From Asaia platycodi JCM 25414 (GTDB lineage: Bacteria; Pseudomonadota; Alphaproteobacteria; Acetobacterales; Acetobacteraceae), in NCBI RefSeq assembly GCF_000614545.1, contig NZ_BAKW01000013.1:26781-90780 (forward strand): a DNA stretch of 64,000 bases. Direction: 5' to 3'. Positions within the stretch are counted from its first letter, which is position 1, and every line of letters begins with the position of its first letter. The notes under the pieces were generated by a model. The model was given only the letters and a program-made list of their open reading frames with translations, had not been told where the DNA came from and searched no databases. Made by a program: the position numbers and the translations under genes. Positions 9,892 through 19,049 of the stretch are shown one piece after another.

Positions 9892-11364
9892 CTAAATGGT
9901 GACGACGCGCAGGGTATTGGTTGAACCCTGCTGGCCGAAAGGCAGACCGACGAGCAGAACCAGCTTGTCGCCCTTTTCGGCATAGCCTTCCGACACGGCC
10001 AGACCGACAGCCTGATCGACTACGCCTTCAACACCATAGACCGGCGTTTCCTGACCGACCGACATGGCGCGCACGCCCCAGACCATGTTCAGGCGACGCG
10101 CCGTCTCATCATCCGGCGTAAGGGCCAGAACCGGGCAATCAGCGCGCTCACGGGCAATCTGCAGCGCACCACGGCCGCTCTGCGTGTAGACCACGATAAC
10201 CGCTGCCGAGACGGACTGCGCAACATGCCATGCAGCTTCTGCAATGGCGCCACCGGTCGTGCCATCGCTGTCGGGACGAAGGGCCTCTTCCTGCATGCGC
10301 CATTCGAGATCGTTCTCGACGCGACGCGTCACGCGGGCCATCACTTCCACGGCTTCGCGCGGGTATTTGCCAGCCGCGCTTTCAGCGGAGAGCATCACTG
10401 CGTCGGTGCCGTCGAACACGGCATTCGACACGTCAGACACTTCTGCACGCGTCGGCGTAGGAGCCGTGATCATGCTTTCGAGCATCTGCGTGGCAACGAT
10501 GACCGGTTTGCCCTGGAAGCGGGCTTCGCGGATCGCACGCTTCTGCTCGATAGGCACTTCCTCAGCCGGAAGCTCGACGCCCAGATCACCGCGGGCCACC
10601 ATGACCGCGTCGGAAAGCGCGATAATGTCGCTCAGACGCTCCATGGCCTGCGGCTTTTCGAGCTTGGTCATGATCCAGGCCCGGCCCTTGGCGATGTCTT
10701 TCGCTTCCTGCACGTCTTCCGGGCGCTGCACGAAGGAGAGCGCCACGTACTCGACACCGAGGTCGAGTGCGAAAGCGAAATCCTTGTGGTCCTTCTCGGT
10801 GAGGGCCGGAATGGGCAGAACCACGTCAGGCACGTTCACGCCCTTACGCTCGGACAGCCATCCACCGACTTCGACTTCGGTGTCCATATGCGTTTCGTCG
10901 CAGGCAACGACGCGCAGACGCATCTTGCCGTCATCGAGCAGCAGGCGGCTGCCCGGCTCGGCAGCACGCATGATTTCGGGGTGCGGCAGACAGGCGCGTC
11001 GGGTATCGCCCGGCGTACGATCCAGATCGAGACGGAACCGCGCGCCCTCGACCAGCTCGACCTTGCCGTCGGCGAACGTGCCAACGCGCAGCTTCGGGCC
11101 CTGCATGTCCGCCAGAATGGCGAGCGGGCGGCCCAGCTCGGCCTCGACGTCGCGAATAGTGGCATGACGTTTCGCATGGTCTTCATGCGAACCGTGAGAG
11201 AAGTTCAGACGGAACACGTCAGCGCCGGCGAGAGCCAGTGTGCGGATCATCTCATGGGTGGAGGAGGCCGGGCCAAGGGTCGCGACGATCTTCGTGCGGC
11301 GCTGTTCGGCCTCTTTCTTCACTCCCGTGCCCTGAGCCGAAGCTGCCTGAGGTGAGGATGTCAT
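9892..11364 (-). CDS. pyk: Pyruvate kinase
   Basis: Cytoplasmic enzyme converting phosphoenolpyruvate and ADP to pyruvate and ATP. The gene is complete, about 490 residues. RRTKIVATLGPAS near the N-terminus, FRLNFSHG, the active-site helix with MTKLEKPQA, MVARGDLGVE and the K+/Mg2+ region VIVATQMLESM are all recognisable. The C-terminal allosteric domain ends NTLRVVTI. I prefer the ATG at 11364 (MTSSPQ), which has GGAG 7 bases upstream, over the ATG at 11397. Its 3' end faces tyrA across repeat copy A. Confidence 0.93.
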   Translation of the reverse strand: MTSSPQAASAQGTGVKKEAEQRRTKIVATLGPASSTHEMIRTLALAGADVFRLNFSHGSHEDHAKRHATIRDVEAELGRPLAILADMQGPKLRVGTFADGKVELVEGARFRLDLDRTPGDTRRACLPHPEIMRAAEPGSRLLLDDGKMRLRVVACDETHMDTEVEVGGWLSERKGVNVPDVVLPIPALTEKDHKDFAFALDLGVEYVALSFVQRPEDVQEAKDIAKGRAWIMTKLEKPQAMERLSDIIALSDAVMVARGDLGVELPAEEVPIEQKRAIREARFQGKPVIVATQMLESMITAPTPTRAEVSDVSNAVFDGTDAVMLSAESAAGKYPREAVEVMARVTRRVENDLEWRMQEEALRPDSDGTTGGAIAEAAWHVAQSVSAAVIVVYTQSGRGALQIARERADCPVLALTPDDETARRLNMVWGVRAMSVGQETPVYGVEGVVDQAVGLAVSEGYAEKGDKLVLLVGLPFGQQGSTNTLRVVTI

Positions 11365-11406
11365 ACTGATCTCCGATCCAATTGCTGCACGTTGCATATC
11401 ATAGCC

Positions 11407-12366
11407 TCAGCTAGGCTGAAGCGTCTCTCCTGGCAACAGCCCCCAGAACACACGTCTCGGGAGCCATCCCGTATAGCCCTTGACCACCACCTTGCACCAT
11501 GACGACCCCTGCGGACACAGCTTGAGCGTGCCGACGGTCCCTGGCTGCAGAACGGCAACGACAGCGCTGTTCTCGTCCGACTGGCTATAAAGCAGCGTAT
11601 CGCCCTGGCGCTGGCGCGCCTCGCTTTCGCCGGGCACATAGCCCAGCACCCGGGCATCCGCCTTGCCGATAACATCGCCCGACTTCGCCGAAGCCTCACC
11701 CACGGCGGCAGCATGACCCTCGGGTGCCTGGCCGGGAATGACAAAAGTACGCTGGCCCACCAGCGTTGCCTGATGCACCCAGCCTTTCATGCCATCCGAG
11801 TCCTCTATCAGACGCCAGACATCGAACTCACGCTCGACCTCTACGGGCAGACCGCGGCGATGATAGACCCATTCGATCGGATAGCGCTGGCCTGGCCCCT
11901 TGCGCATGAACACCTTGTCGGCGCGCATGGCGGCATAACGTGGCAGAGGCAGACCGGTATTGGTGCCCTTGTCCTGCGACGGCGCGTCGGTCGCCGCAGC
12001 CGCTGCTGCGGCCTCATCGGCAGAAGGCGGCGGCGGCGTGGCAGCAATGGCAGCTGCACCCGCCGCGACACCCGTGGCAGCAACCGCCGTACGGGCATGA
12101 CGACGCGAGCCAGAATGAGGCTTTGCCGCACGTGCCTCGTCGGTCGCGTGAGCGGGTCTGTGCTTCTTGCCCGTTCCCTTCGCTTTCTTGTGATGGGCAG
12201 CGCCTTCTGAAGGCGTCTTCGTCTTGCCACCGGCCGCGACCTGACTGGCAGCATGCTTATGATGATGCGCGGCGTGTTTTGTCGTCTGTGGCGCAGCTTC
12301 TGCCAGCGCGCCGAACGGCAGCAGAATCGTCAGCCCGATGCCGTAGACGATGCGTAATGTCTTCAT
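11407..12366 (-). CDS. Secreted SH3-like domain protein
   Basis: Envelope protein of about 319 residues. A signal peptide (MKTLRIVYGIGLTILLPFGALA) leads into a low-complexity His/Lys/Ala-rich linker (about residues 25-130, with HHHK and HHKK). Two bacterial SH3-like segments follow: one with VFMRKGPGQRYPIEWVY and one with LKLCPQGSSWCKV and GYTGWLPR. Such domains usually bind peptidoglycan or other cell-wall parts. The start is the ATG at 12366, because the signal peptide begins there. It lies just upstream of pyk on the same strand, with 42 bp between them. The specific role is unknown. Confidence 0.8.
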   Translation of the reverse strand: MKTLRIVYGIGLTILLPFGALAEAAPQTTKHAAHHHKHAASQVAAGGKTKTPSEGAAHHKKAKGTGKKHRPAHATDEARAAKPHSGSRRHARTAVAATGVAAGAAAIAATPPPPSADEAAAAAAATDAPSQDKGTNTGLPLPRYAAMRADKVFMRKGPGQRYPIEWVYHRRGLPVEVEREFDVWRLIEDSDGMKGWVHQATLVGQRTFVIPGQAPEGHAAAVGEASAKSGDVIGKADARVLGYVPGESEARQRQGDTLLYSQSDENSAVVAVLQPGTVGTLKLCPQGSSWCKVVVKGYTGWLPRRVFWGLLPGETLQPS

Positions 12367-12415
12367 GGGTGCATGGGTGCCAAGTTGTGGCGCTTCGGGC
12401 AAGAGGGCGACCGCG

Positions 12416-12790
12416 TTACAGGCTCAAAATCTGAGCGTCGGCTGTTCTTTCCAGAAAGCTGGTGACCCCGCAAGGGCGGCTGCCTACGCAGAGATCCGCA
12501 ACGGTCAGCCCGGCGGCCTTCATCCCGGCCTCGCAGGCGAGAACCTCACCTCCGAGTTCGAAAATGGCGGAACGCAGGGTTTCGAACCCGGCTACCCCGC
12601 TCTCCTGAAAGCGGATATCGAGCGCTGCCCCCTCAAGACCAGACCAGTCCTGACGCAGCGCCTCAACACTCAGACCACCTGCAAACAGAACGACCTCGCG
12701 CCCCAGAGCAAGCGCACCGGCAGCAAGCACAAAAGCGTGATGAGCCCGCTCGAAAGAGCGGTCGGCCAGAATGATCCCCATGACACGCAT
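12416..12790 (-). CDS. DsrE-like family protein
   Basis: Small cytoplasmic protein of about 124 residues with a DsrE/DsrF-like alpha/beta pattern: GIILADRSFERAHHAFVLAAGAL, then EVVLFAGGLSVEAL. A conserved-looking Cys lies in LACEAGM and two more in DLCVGSRPCG, as in sulfur-relay or peroxiredoxin-like relatives. Start at 12790 (MRVMGII). The MoeB/ThiF-type gene ends 2 bp before this start, so the two are probably co-expressed and may share sulfur transfer chemistry; this is an inference from order. Confidence 0.7.
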   Translation of the reverse strand: MRVMGIILADRSFERAHHAFVLAAGALALGREVVLFAGGLSVEALRQDWSGLEGAALDIRFQESGVAGFETLRSAIFELGGEVLACEAGMKAAGLTVADLCVGSRPCGVTSFLERTADAQILSL

Positions 12791-12792
12791 CT

Positions 12793-13569
12793 TCAGTCCT
12801 TTATGCTGCAACAGACACATTCAGGGTCTGGTGGCAGCTCGAAACTGCGGAACGACGCGGCAAGTGCGCTCCAGACCAGCACCCGTCCGCTCAATCCCTG
12901 CCCCAAAGACAGCAGCTCCTTGAGCGCCTCGGTCGCCATCAGCGAACCGATCACACCGGTAACGGCACCGAAAATTCCTGCCTGACCACAGCTCAGGGTT
13001 TCATTCTCATTGGCGTCGGGCGTCAGACAGCGATAGCAGGGGCGCCCGGCGCCAGGCACAAAAGTCGACAGCGTTCCTTCGAAACGTTGCACAGCCCCGG
13101 AAACAAGCGTCTTTCCCTGCGCCCAGCAGCAATCGGCCACGGCGTAGCGTGTCGAGAAATTATCGCTGCCATCGCAGACAAGATCGTACGACTCAACAAG
13201 CGCAGGCAGATTGTCTTCGCTTACCCTGAGCGAATGCGTAATGATCTCGATGTCGGGGTTGAGCGCCGCAAGGCGCGATGATGCCCGTGCGGCCTTGCCC
13301 TGACCAATATCATCCGTCTCGAACAGGATCTGGCGCTGCAGATTGCTCAGCTCGACATGATCGTCATCCACGATCCCGATCCGACCAATTCCAGCTGCTG
13401 CTAGATAGAGAGCCAGCGGGCTGCCAAGTCCGCCGGCGCCGATGATCAGCACAGACGATTCGCGAAGCCGAGCCTGCCCAAGAGCCCCTATTTCAGGCAG
13501 CAATATATGCCGTGAATAGCGCGTCAGGGCGTCATCGGTGAAGGTCAGATCAGGAGAATTGGGCGACAT
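12793..13569 (-). CDS. moeB: MoeB/ThiF/HesA-family adenylyltransferase
   Basis: Activates the C-terminus of a small sulfur-carrier protein (MoaD or ThiS type) with ATP. 258 residues. The nucleotide-binding GAGGLGSP is at residues 44-51, DDDHVELSNLQRQ follows, and CDGSDNFSTRY holds the magnesium-site aspartate. Two Cys pairs, CYRC and CVCC near the C-terminus, form the structural zinc site. The start at 13569 (MSPNSP) is chosen because the longer frame upstream has no family similarity. Whether it serves molybdopterin or thiamine cannot be told from sequence. Confidence 0.88.
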   Translation of the reverse strand: MSPNSPDLTFTDDALTRYSRHILLPEIGALGQARLRESSVLIIGAGGLGSPLALYLAAAGIGRIGIVDDDHVELSNLQRQILFETDDIGQGKAARASSRLAALNPDIEIITHSLRVSEDNLPALVESYDLVCDGSDNFSTRYAVADCCWAQGKTLVSGAVQRFEGTLSTFVPGAGRPCYRCLTPDANENETLSCGQAGIFGAVTGVIGSLMATEALKELLSLGQGLSGRVLVWSALAASFRSFELPPDPECVCCSIKD

Positions 13570-13776
13570 TATGAAGAGAAAATCCGGTTCTCGAAGAAAA
13601 CTTCGTTGGCTCTCAGGATTTAGATGACAAAACCCTGCCCGATCCCATAACATAGTCCTGTTCACCGAAGAAAACAGAGGCTTCAGCCATCCGGAACGAC
13701 GCTTGTTGCCGGCTTGATCGATAAAGACGCTCGATGTCGCGCGTTCATGTCCCTTTTGCCAGTACAGAGAAATGCC

Positions 13777-14352
13777 ATGAGAGACCCCGCCGGAGTTCCC
13801 TACGAAGTTGCAGCGTTCTCGGAGCGACTGACATGGCCCTCGATCAAGCGCATGCCCCATGTTCTGGGCGCCGTGTTCGTTGCGCTGGCATGCATCTATG
13901 CGCTTTCCCCCTACCTCGCGCTCTGGTCGCTTTCTTCGGCGCTCCGCAGCCATGATGCCATCACTCTCTCGCAGCATATCGACTGGAGCGCTCTGAGCAC
14001 CAACCTCAAGGCAGAAGCCATCGACGCGCTGATCGGTCCGCCACCAGCAGCAGACGATCTGCCCGATTTCGGTTCCTCCTTCGCCAGCAACGCCGTCTCC
14101 CACGCCATCGATACGCGGCTCACCCCGGAACTGCTGATGACCGTAGCGTCGCAGATGGTCAACGCACCCCGTGCGACCCCGTCTTTCAGCATCAGGCAGC
14201 TTTATGACCGCATCTCAGCGCATTTCGTTTCGCCACTGCGTTTCGAGGCCGGACTGGTGACAATGCCCGGTCAGAAGCCGACCATCGTTCATATGAAATT
14301 CGAACAATGGCGCTGGAAGATCACCGGTTTCGATCTTCCCAGATCGGTCTGA
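13777..14352 (+). CDS. DUF2939-family membrane-anchored protein
   Basis: Protein of about 191 residues with one N-terminal membrane anchor (HVLGAVFVALACIYALSPYLALWSL). A DUF2939-like exterior region follows: LSQHIDWSALSTNLKAEAID, then a second beta-rich half ending WKITGFDLPRSV. Family members are of unknown function. The start is uncertain: ATG at 13777 has GAGAA about 8 bases upstream, and ATG at 13852 would still keep the anchor. It is convergent with the glycosyltransferase gene that follows. Confidence 0.65.
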   Translation: MRDPAGVPYEVAAFSERLTWPSIKRMPHVLGAVFVALACIYALSPYLALWSLSSALRSHDAITLSQHIDWSALSTNLKAEAIDALIGPPPAADDLPDFGSSFASNAVSHAIDTRLTPELLMTVASQMVNAPRATPSFSIRQLYDRISAHFVSPLRFEAGLVTMPGQKPTIVHMKFEQWRWKITGFDLPRSV

Positions 14353-14380
14353 CGCCCGTCGGGAAACAGGCGCACCGCTT

Positions 14381-15542
14381 TCAGCGCCGGCGGCGCGCGA
14401 ACCCCAGGCCGAATTTACGCAGCACTCTGGCGACGCCATAAGGCACGACCAGCATCCTGCGCGATTTCGGGCGGAGACAAAGCCGGAAGATTCTGAGTTT
14501 GGCCCTATCTTCGATACGCAACCGCGTATTGGCGGCCATAAGACCTGCAAACTCGTCGAGCATATCGACCAGCTCATCGCGATGCTGCGCCATTCTGATT
14601 TCATGCTCATAGCGCGCAAAATAGATCGACTTGAACGCCTCACCGGCAATCAGATTGCAGAACCGGGGAAAAATAAGGTCGCGCACATACACGCTGCGCC
14701 GCTCGGGATCTGACGCAAAAAGCTGACAAAGCTTGCGGATATACAGCATCCGGCTACGGCTCATGCGAATGCTGTAGGACGTGCTGTTCTTGTTGATGCA
14801 CCAGACTGTCACGGCCTTTGGAAAAAAAAGTGTTCGTAAAGCCGGCGCGGAAAATCCTCAGGAAGAGATCATCATCCTCATAGCCCATGAATTGCGGATC
14901 GAAGCCGTCAACAGTCTCGAACGCCTCACGCCCGATGATCGACGCTGAAGGCAGGATGTGCATGTCGCGCTCGAGCAGATCCTCAATCGAATATTTCGGA
15001 TGCTTGCTGTAGCGGGAGGCAATCGAGGTCGCGACGATATGGCCGTCTTCATCCGCCTCCATCAACTCGCCATAGGCCCAGCCGAAATGCGGATCGCTTT
15101 CAGGGATTTGCCCCAAAAGCAGCTCGATATGATTTTTGAGGAAAAAATCATCCTGATCGAGAAAGCAGAGATAAGCTGATTTCGTCAGGGACACGCCGAG
15201 ATTTCGGGCGCTGCCCTGCCCGCCATTCTCCTTGCGCTGCACTTTCACGTCATACCGGGCAGCGATTGCCCGCAATCGGGAGGACTCCTCTGCTGTGGAC
15301 CCGTCATCGACGATGAGAAACTCGTCTGCCGTGACTGTCTGGGCCAGAACACTGCGTATCGCACGCTCGATATAGCGTGAGCCGTTATAAAACGGGATGA
15401 TAACCGCAACAGTCTTGCGTTTTTCTGTCGCCGCGGCCCTGTCGGGAGCCTCGACGGAAGGCGCCTTCCTGCTGGCATTTCTGGCGGTGGCAACTTTGGT
15501 ACCCTGTTTGGCAGGGGTCTTGATATTCGGGGCCTTGCTCAT
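14381..15542 (-). CDS. Family 2 glycosyltransferase (frameshifted)
   Basis: GT2 enzyme. A basic Ala/Lys/Thr-rich N-terminal tail precedes VAVIIPFYNGSRYIERAIRS, VDDGSTAEES and the metal-binding LDQDD; GYEDDDLFLR is the acceptor-side acidic motif. The frame breaks in a run of eight A (14822-14829; T on the coding strand). Seven would read TFFPKAVTVWCINKN and continue to the stop at 14381. This is one of only three apparent insertions in the window. Start ATG at 15542 has AAAGG 7 bases upstream. The donor and acceptor are unknown. Length after repair is about 386 residues. Confidence 0.8.
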
Positions 15543-15757
15543 CGAGGCGCCTTTCCTGGTCATGCCGGTCGCTCTCCGGCGCTTTTGCGAGCGCCCGAAG
15601 TCACGATTGCCATGACGGCGCTTCAATCGCTCCCGCTCCTGTCGCCGCGCAGGCGCACGAGAAGCGAACGGATTTCAATCCCGCAGCAAGCAGCAGCGTA
15701 ACGTCATCGCATCAGTCAGTGAAGACCGACGCAAAAGACGCCATTGCCGCTGACATA

Positions 15758-15982
15758 TCAGGCCGGGGGGAGATCTTCCTCAAGCACCGTGATATGGATG
15801 GCGTAGGAAACTTCACCCTCGTCATCGTCGCGATGAACGGTGCCGATCAGCTCGTCATTGACAGCCAGTTCGACTGTGTGGCCTGCGCGCGCAGGCGGGT
15901 TGACGGTCAGTTTGGGCGAGCCAAGCAAGCGACGCAGCGTCGTTTGCAGACGCGTCAGCTCCGAAGCAGAGATAGCAGCCAT
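15758..15982 (-). CDS. DUF3126 family protein
   Basis: Acidic small protein of about 74 residues typical of alphaproteobacteria. It has a helix with LQTTLRRLLGSPKL, then a beta-sheet part with DELIGTVHRDDDEGEVSYAIHI and a C-terminal ITVLEEDL, the expected DUF3126 layout. The function is unknown. The start at 15982 (MAAIS) is preferred; a start two codons upstream is possible. Confidence 0.75.
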   Translation of the reverse strand: MAAISASELTRLQTTLRRLLGSPKLTVNPPARAGHTVELAVNDELIGTVHRDDDEGEVSYAIHITVLEEDLPPA

Positions 15983-16144
15983 GATCACTCCTGGGTTTTA
16001 ACAGCTGGTGCGATCTTTAGAGCATCCTTCTGCCCTGTGAAACCTCCTTTAGAACCCCTGAGATTTTCGTAAAAAACCGGCCATTCTGCTGCCATGATTT
16101 CTCCGCACCCTTCGATCGTCAGAAATCTTGCCCGAGGGAGAAAC

Positions 16145-16624
16145 ATGCTTCGCTTTTTCATAGCCCTTGCCGTTCTCGTCGCGGCACCGATAGAGGCCGC
16201 TTTTGCAGCGGCGGCGCCGTCGCATTTCAGCGTCGCCCTCTCCCGTCAGATTTCAAGCGACGGGCCACGCGCTGTGGCGTGGCGCCTGACGCTCGACCAT
16301 AACTGGGCGCGTGTCGCCAGCGATGTCGCCACCAACGATCCGGCCCTGAGTTCGGCAACGTTGCGCGCGTTGCTCGACTACACGCCCAAACATGAGAAAT
16401 CCGCCATGCAGCAGGCATTGAGAGAACGTCTGCAAAGAGACACGCTGGCTGGCCTTGCAGCCCTGTCACCCGTATCGCACAGCCCGTATTCGGGGCGGGC
16501 CATCTGTGGCGCAGGCGAAGCCCGTTGGAAACACCAGCTTCAACCCGCTCTTCTGGCCACGCATGACATCGTCTATGCCCTGCAACGCGAGGATTGCCTC
16601 AAGGCGCTCCGGTTACGTTCCTGA
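16145..16624 (+). CDS. Secreted protein of unknown function
   Basis: About 159 residues with a clear signal peptide (MLRFFIALAVLVAAPIEAAFA). The mature part is helical, with LRALLDYTPKHEKSAMQQALRERLQ, and has two cysteines (RAICGAG and REDCLK) that could form a disulfide. I do not recognise the family. The ATG at 16145 is chosen because AGGGAGAA lies just upstream and the signal peptide begins there. It is followed on the same strand by a lipoprotein gene. Confidence 0.6.
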   Translation: MLRFFIALAVLVAAPIEAAFAAAAPSHFSVALSRQISSDGPRAVAWRLTLDHNWARVASDVATNDPALSSATLRALLDYTPKHEKSAMQQALRERLQRDTLAGLAALSPVSHSPYSGRAICGAGEARWKHQLQPALLATHDIVYALQREDCLKALRLRS

Positions 16625-16707
16625 CATCCAGACGATCTTTTACATTGGACGCGGAGAACTTCCTCGCCCTCAGACAGTTTTTGTCATAAATTCGCACTCA
16701 CGAATCT

Positions 16708-17326
16708 GTGACACTTCAATCCTGTCGAGGACATTCTTTGGCTTCCACCCTGCGTATCGCTCCGGGCGCTGGCGCTTCTGAGCCTCTCTGGCTGCGGCTA
16801 TTTCGACTCTCGCGAAGCCCACCGGGCACAAATTGCAATGATCGGTATGACATCGAACGATCTGCAGGCCTGTGCCGGCCTTCCGAGTTCTACCAAAGTG
16901 CTCAACGACACGACCCAGATCTATCAGTATACGGCGAAGATGAACCTGCCGACTGCCAGCGACTCAACCATCATTCCGGTGCAGCAGATCCTGAACATGA
17001 CCCAGGTCACGCTCGGAGGTGCAGGTACGACTTGCACGGCAGTCATTCGCCTCGATCATGAGCGCGTTTCTGAAGTGCATTACGCGGGCGATGATGACGA
17101 GATCATCGGATCTGACGGCATCTGCTCGATCATCACCCGCGGCTGCGCCCGCCAGCCCGAGGCCAGCATGCGCAAGGTCAGTGGCGGGCCATTCGGCCCT
17201 GTTTCCGCTTTTCATTCTCCACGTGCGCCCAACCAGAGCACGGCTGCAACCTATAACAAGCAGTCCGGCGAGGCCGTGCCCAATTACATCGACAACACCA
17301 AGCCGGTTATCGTCCCAAGGCCCTGA
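16708..17326 (+). CDS. Outer-membrane lipoprotein candidate (probable frameshift in signal peptide)
   Basis: The reading frame 16838-17326 (about 162 residues) continues upstream as [24 protein letters not shown], a textbook lipobox with Cys for lipidation. To reach a start in frame, one G must be removed from GGG at 16764-16766. The protein then begins at TTG 16738 or GTG 16708. The body carries ACAGLPSST and several cysteines, resembling small SmpA-like envelope lipoproteins of unknown function. The last 43 bases overlap pdxJ, which is convergent. Confidence 0.6.
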
Positions 17327-18036
17327 ACAGCGCCGGTAGCGATCTCCTGCTTCATGCGCGAGATCGCCATCGGGAGGCCGAGGAAAATGGCTTCACCGAT
17401 CAGAAAATGCCCAATATTGAGTTCTCTCAATCCGGGCAGCCCAGCGACGCGTCCCACATTTGCAAAGGTCAGCCCATGGCCCGCATGAAGCTCGAGCCCC
17501 TGCGCTTCTGCGGCTCTGGCGCCCTCGTACAGGCGCGACAGTTCTGTCTCGTCTGGGTTGTGGGCGTAGGCGCCCGTATGCAACTCTACAACCTGCCCAC
17601 CTGCACGCGCGGAGGCCTCGATCTGAGCAGGGTCAGGATCGACGAACAGTGAAACGCGGATACCGGCCTCTCTCAGCCGCATGATCTTCCCTTGCAGATC
17701 GGCTTGCTGACCCAGAACATCGAGCCCCCCCTCAGTCGTCACTTCTTCACGCCGCTCCGGCACAAGGCAACATGCATGGGGGCGTAGCGCACAGGCCTTG
17801 GCCACCATCTCTTCGGTTGCCGCCATCTCAAAATTCAGGGGTACCGAAAGCTCCTCGCGCAGGCGCGTCATATCCACATCGCGTATATGACGCCTGTCTT
17901 CGCGCAGATGAGCTGTGATGCCATCGGCACCATGGCTCGCTGCCAGAAGGGCTGCCGCTACAGGGTCAGGGTGAGTGCCACCGCGCGCATTGCGCACTGT
18001 CGCGACATGATCAATGTTGACGCCCAGTCGGATCAT
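17284..18036 (-). CDS. pdxJ: Pyridoxine 5'-phosphate synthase PdxJ
   Basis: Condenses 1-deoxyxylulose 5-phosphate with the PdxA product to make pyridoxine 5'-phosphate, a vitamin B6 step. 250 residues, TIM-barrel family signatures intact: [17 protein letters not shown] at the N-terminus, [45 protein letters not shown] and HAGHGL. The start overlaps the pdxA stop (ATGA at 18033-18036), so PdxA and PdxJ are co-translated. Confidence 0.95.
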   Translation of the reverse strand: MIRLGVNIDHVATVRNARGGTHPDPVAAALLAASHGADGITAHLREDRRHIRDVDMTRLREELSVPLNFEMAATEEMVAKACALRPHACCLVPERREEVTTEGGLDVLGQQADLQGKIMRLREAGIRVSLFVDPDPAQIEASARAGGQVVELHTGAYAHNPDETELSRLYEGARAAEAQGLELHAGHGLTFANVGRVAGLPGLRELNIGHFLIGEAIFLGLPMAISRMKQEIATGAVQGLGTITGLVLSM

Positions 18037-19019
18037 GATGATTTTCCCTCACTCATGGCGCGCTGCGCGCCCAGTTCCCGCGCCATGCTCATCGCGGCGA
18101 GCAGGCTGGCTGGATCGGCAACACCCTTGCCTGCAATCGAAAAAGCCGTGCCATGATCGGGCGACGTACGGACGATCGGCAGGCCGAGTGTCACGTTCAC
18201 CCCGGTCGCCATATCCAATGTCTTCAGCGGGATGAGCGCCTGATCGTGATACATGCACAGAGCGGCATCATAGAGCGGACGCGCAAGATCGGTGAACAAC
18301 GTATCGGGAGGATAGGGACCCGTAACGTCAATCCCTTCCTCGCGCAGCGCATCGATCGCTGGCTGGATCACATCACGTTCTTCCAAACCCAGCACGCCTC
18401 CTTCACCCGCATGAGGATTAAGTCCCGCTACAGCGATACGCGGTGCGGCAAGGCCGAAATCGCGTCGAAGGGCCAGAGCCAGAGCGCGGCCAACCTTGAC
18501 GATCCGGCCGGTAGACAGCGTATCCAGCGCCTCACGCAAGCTCACATGCACCGTAACAGGCACCACGCGCAGCCGCGGCGAGGCGAGCATCATGATCTCC
18601 TCGCCCAGCACACCGCAAAGCGACGCCAGGAACTCCGTATGACCGGGGAAACCGAAGCCGGCTTCCTTGAGAACGATCTTGCTTATGGGATTGGTTACGA
18701 CCGCCGACACCTCCCCGGCGAGAGCCAGTCGCGTCGCGGTCTCGATAGAGGCGATAACCGACGCAGCCACTGCCCCGTCCGGCTGACCCGGCACGACGGA
18801 GACAGGTAAAGTGAGAGGCATAACAGGCAAGGCCGCGCCAAACGCGGCTTGCGCCTGCCGGGCAGTCTCCACAATCTGCACCGGCACATGCGGCGCCAGG
18901 AGTGCCGGGTCACCAACCCACAAAAAGGCCTCGCCCCGCTCACGCAGGGCTTTCCAGGCCAGAACCGTCAGTTCAGGGCCGATTCCGGAGGGATCGCCCA
19001 TGGTGAGTGCAGGCAGCAT
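18033..19019 (-). CDS. pdxA: 4-hydroxythreonine-4-phosphate dehydrogenase PdxA
   Basis: Oxidises 4-phosphohydroxy-threonine for vitamin B6 synthesis, handing its product to PdxJ encoded next. About 328 residues. The start region [20 protein letters not shown], the metal-binding histidine region [11 protein letters not shown] and the [12 protein letters not shown] signature are all present. I start at 19019 (MLPALTMGD), where AGAGG lies 4 bases upstream; the ATG at 19031 is an alternative. Confidence 0.94.
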   Translation of the reverse strand: MLPALTMGDPSGIGPELTVLAWKALRERGEAFLWVGDPALLAPHVPVQIVETARQAQAAFGAALPVMPLTLPVSVVPGQPDGAVAASVIASIETATRLALAGEVSAVVTNPISKIVLKEAGFGFPGHTEFLASLCGVLGEEIMMLASPRLRVVPVTVHVSLREALDTLSTGRIVKVGRALALALRRDFGLAAPRIAVAGLNPHAGEGGVLGLEERDVIQPAIDALREEGIDVTGPYPPDTLFTDLARPLYDAALCMYHDQALIPLKTLDMATGVNVTLGLPIVRTSPDHGTAFSIAGKGVADPASLLAAMSMARELGAQRAMSEGKSS

Positions 19020-19049
19020 GGCGCCTCTCATACGTTTTAAGACCGGAAC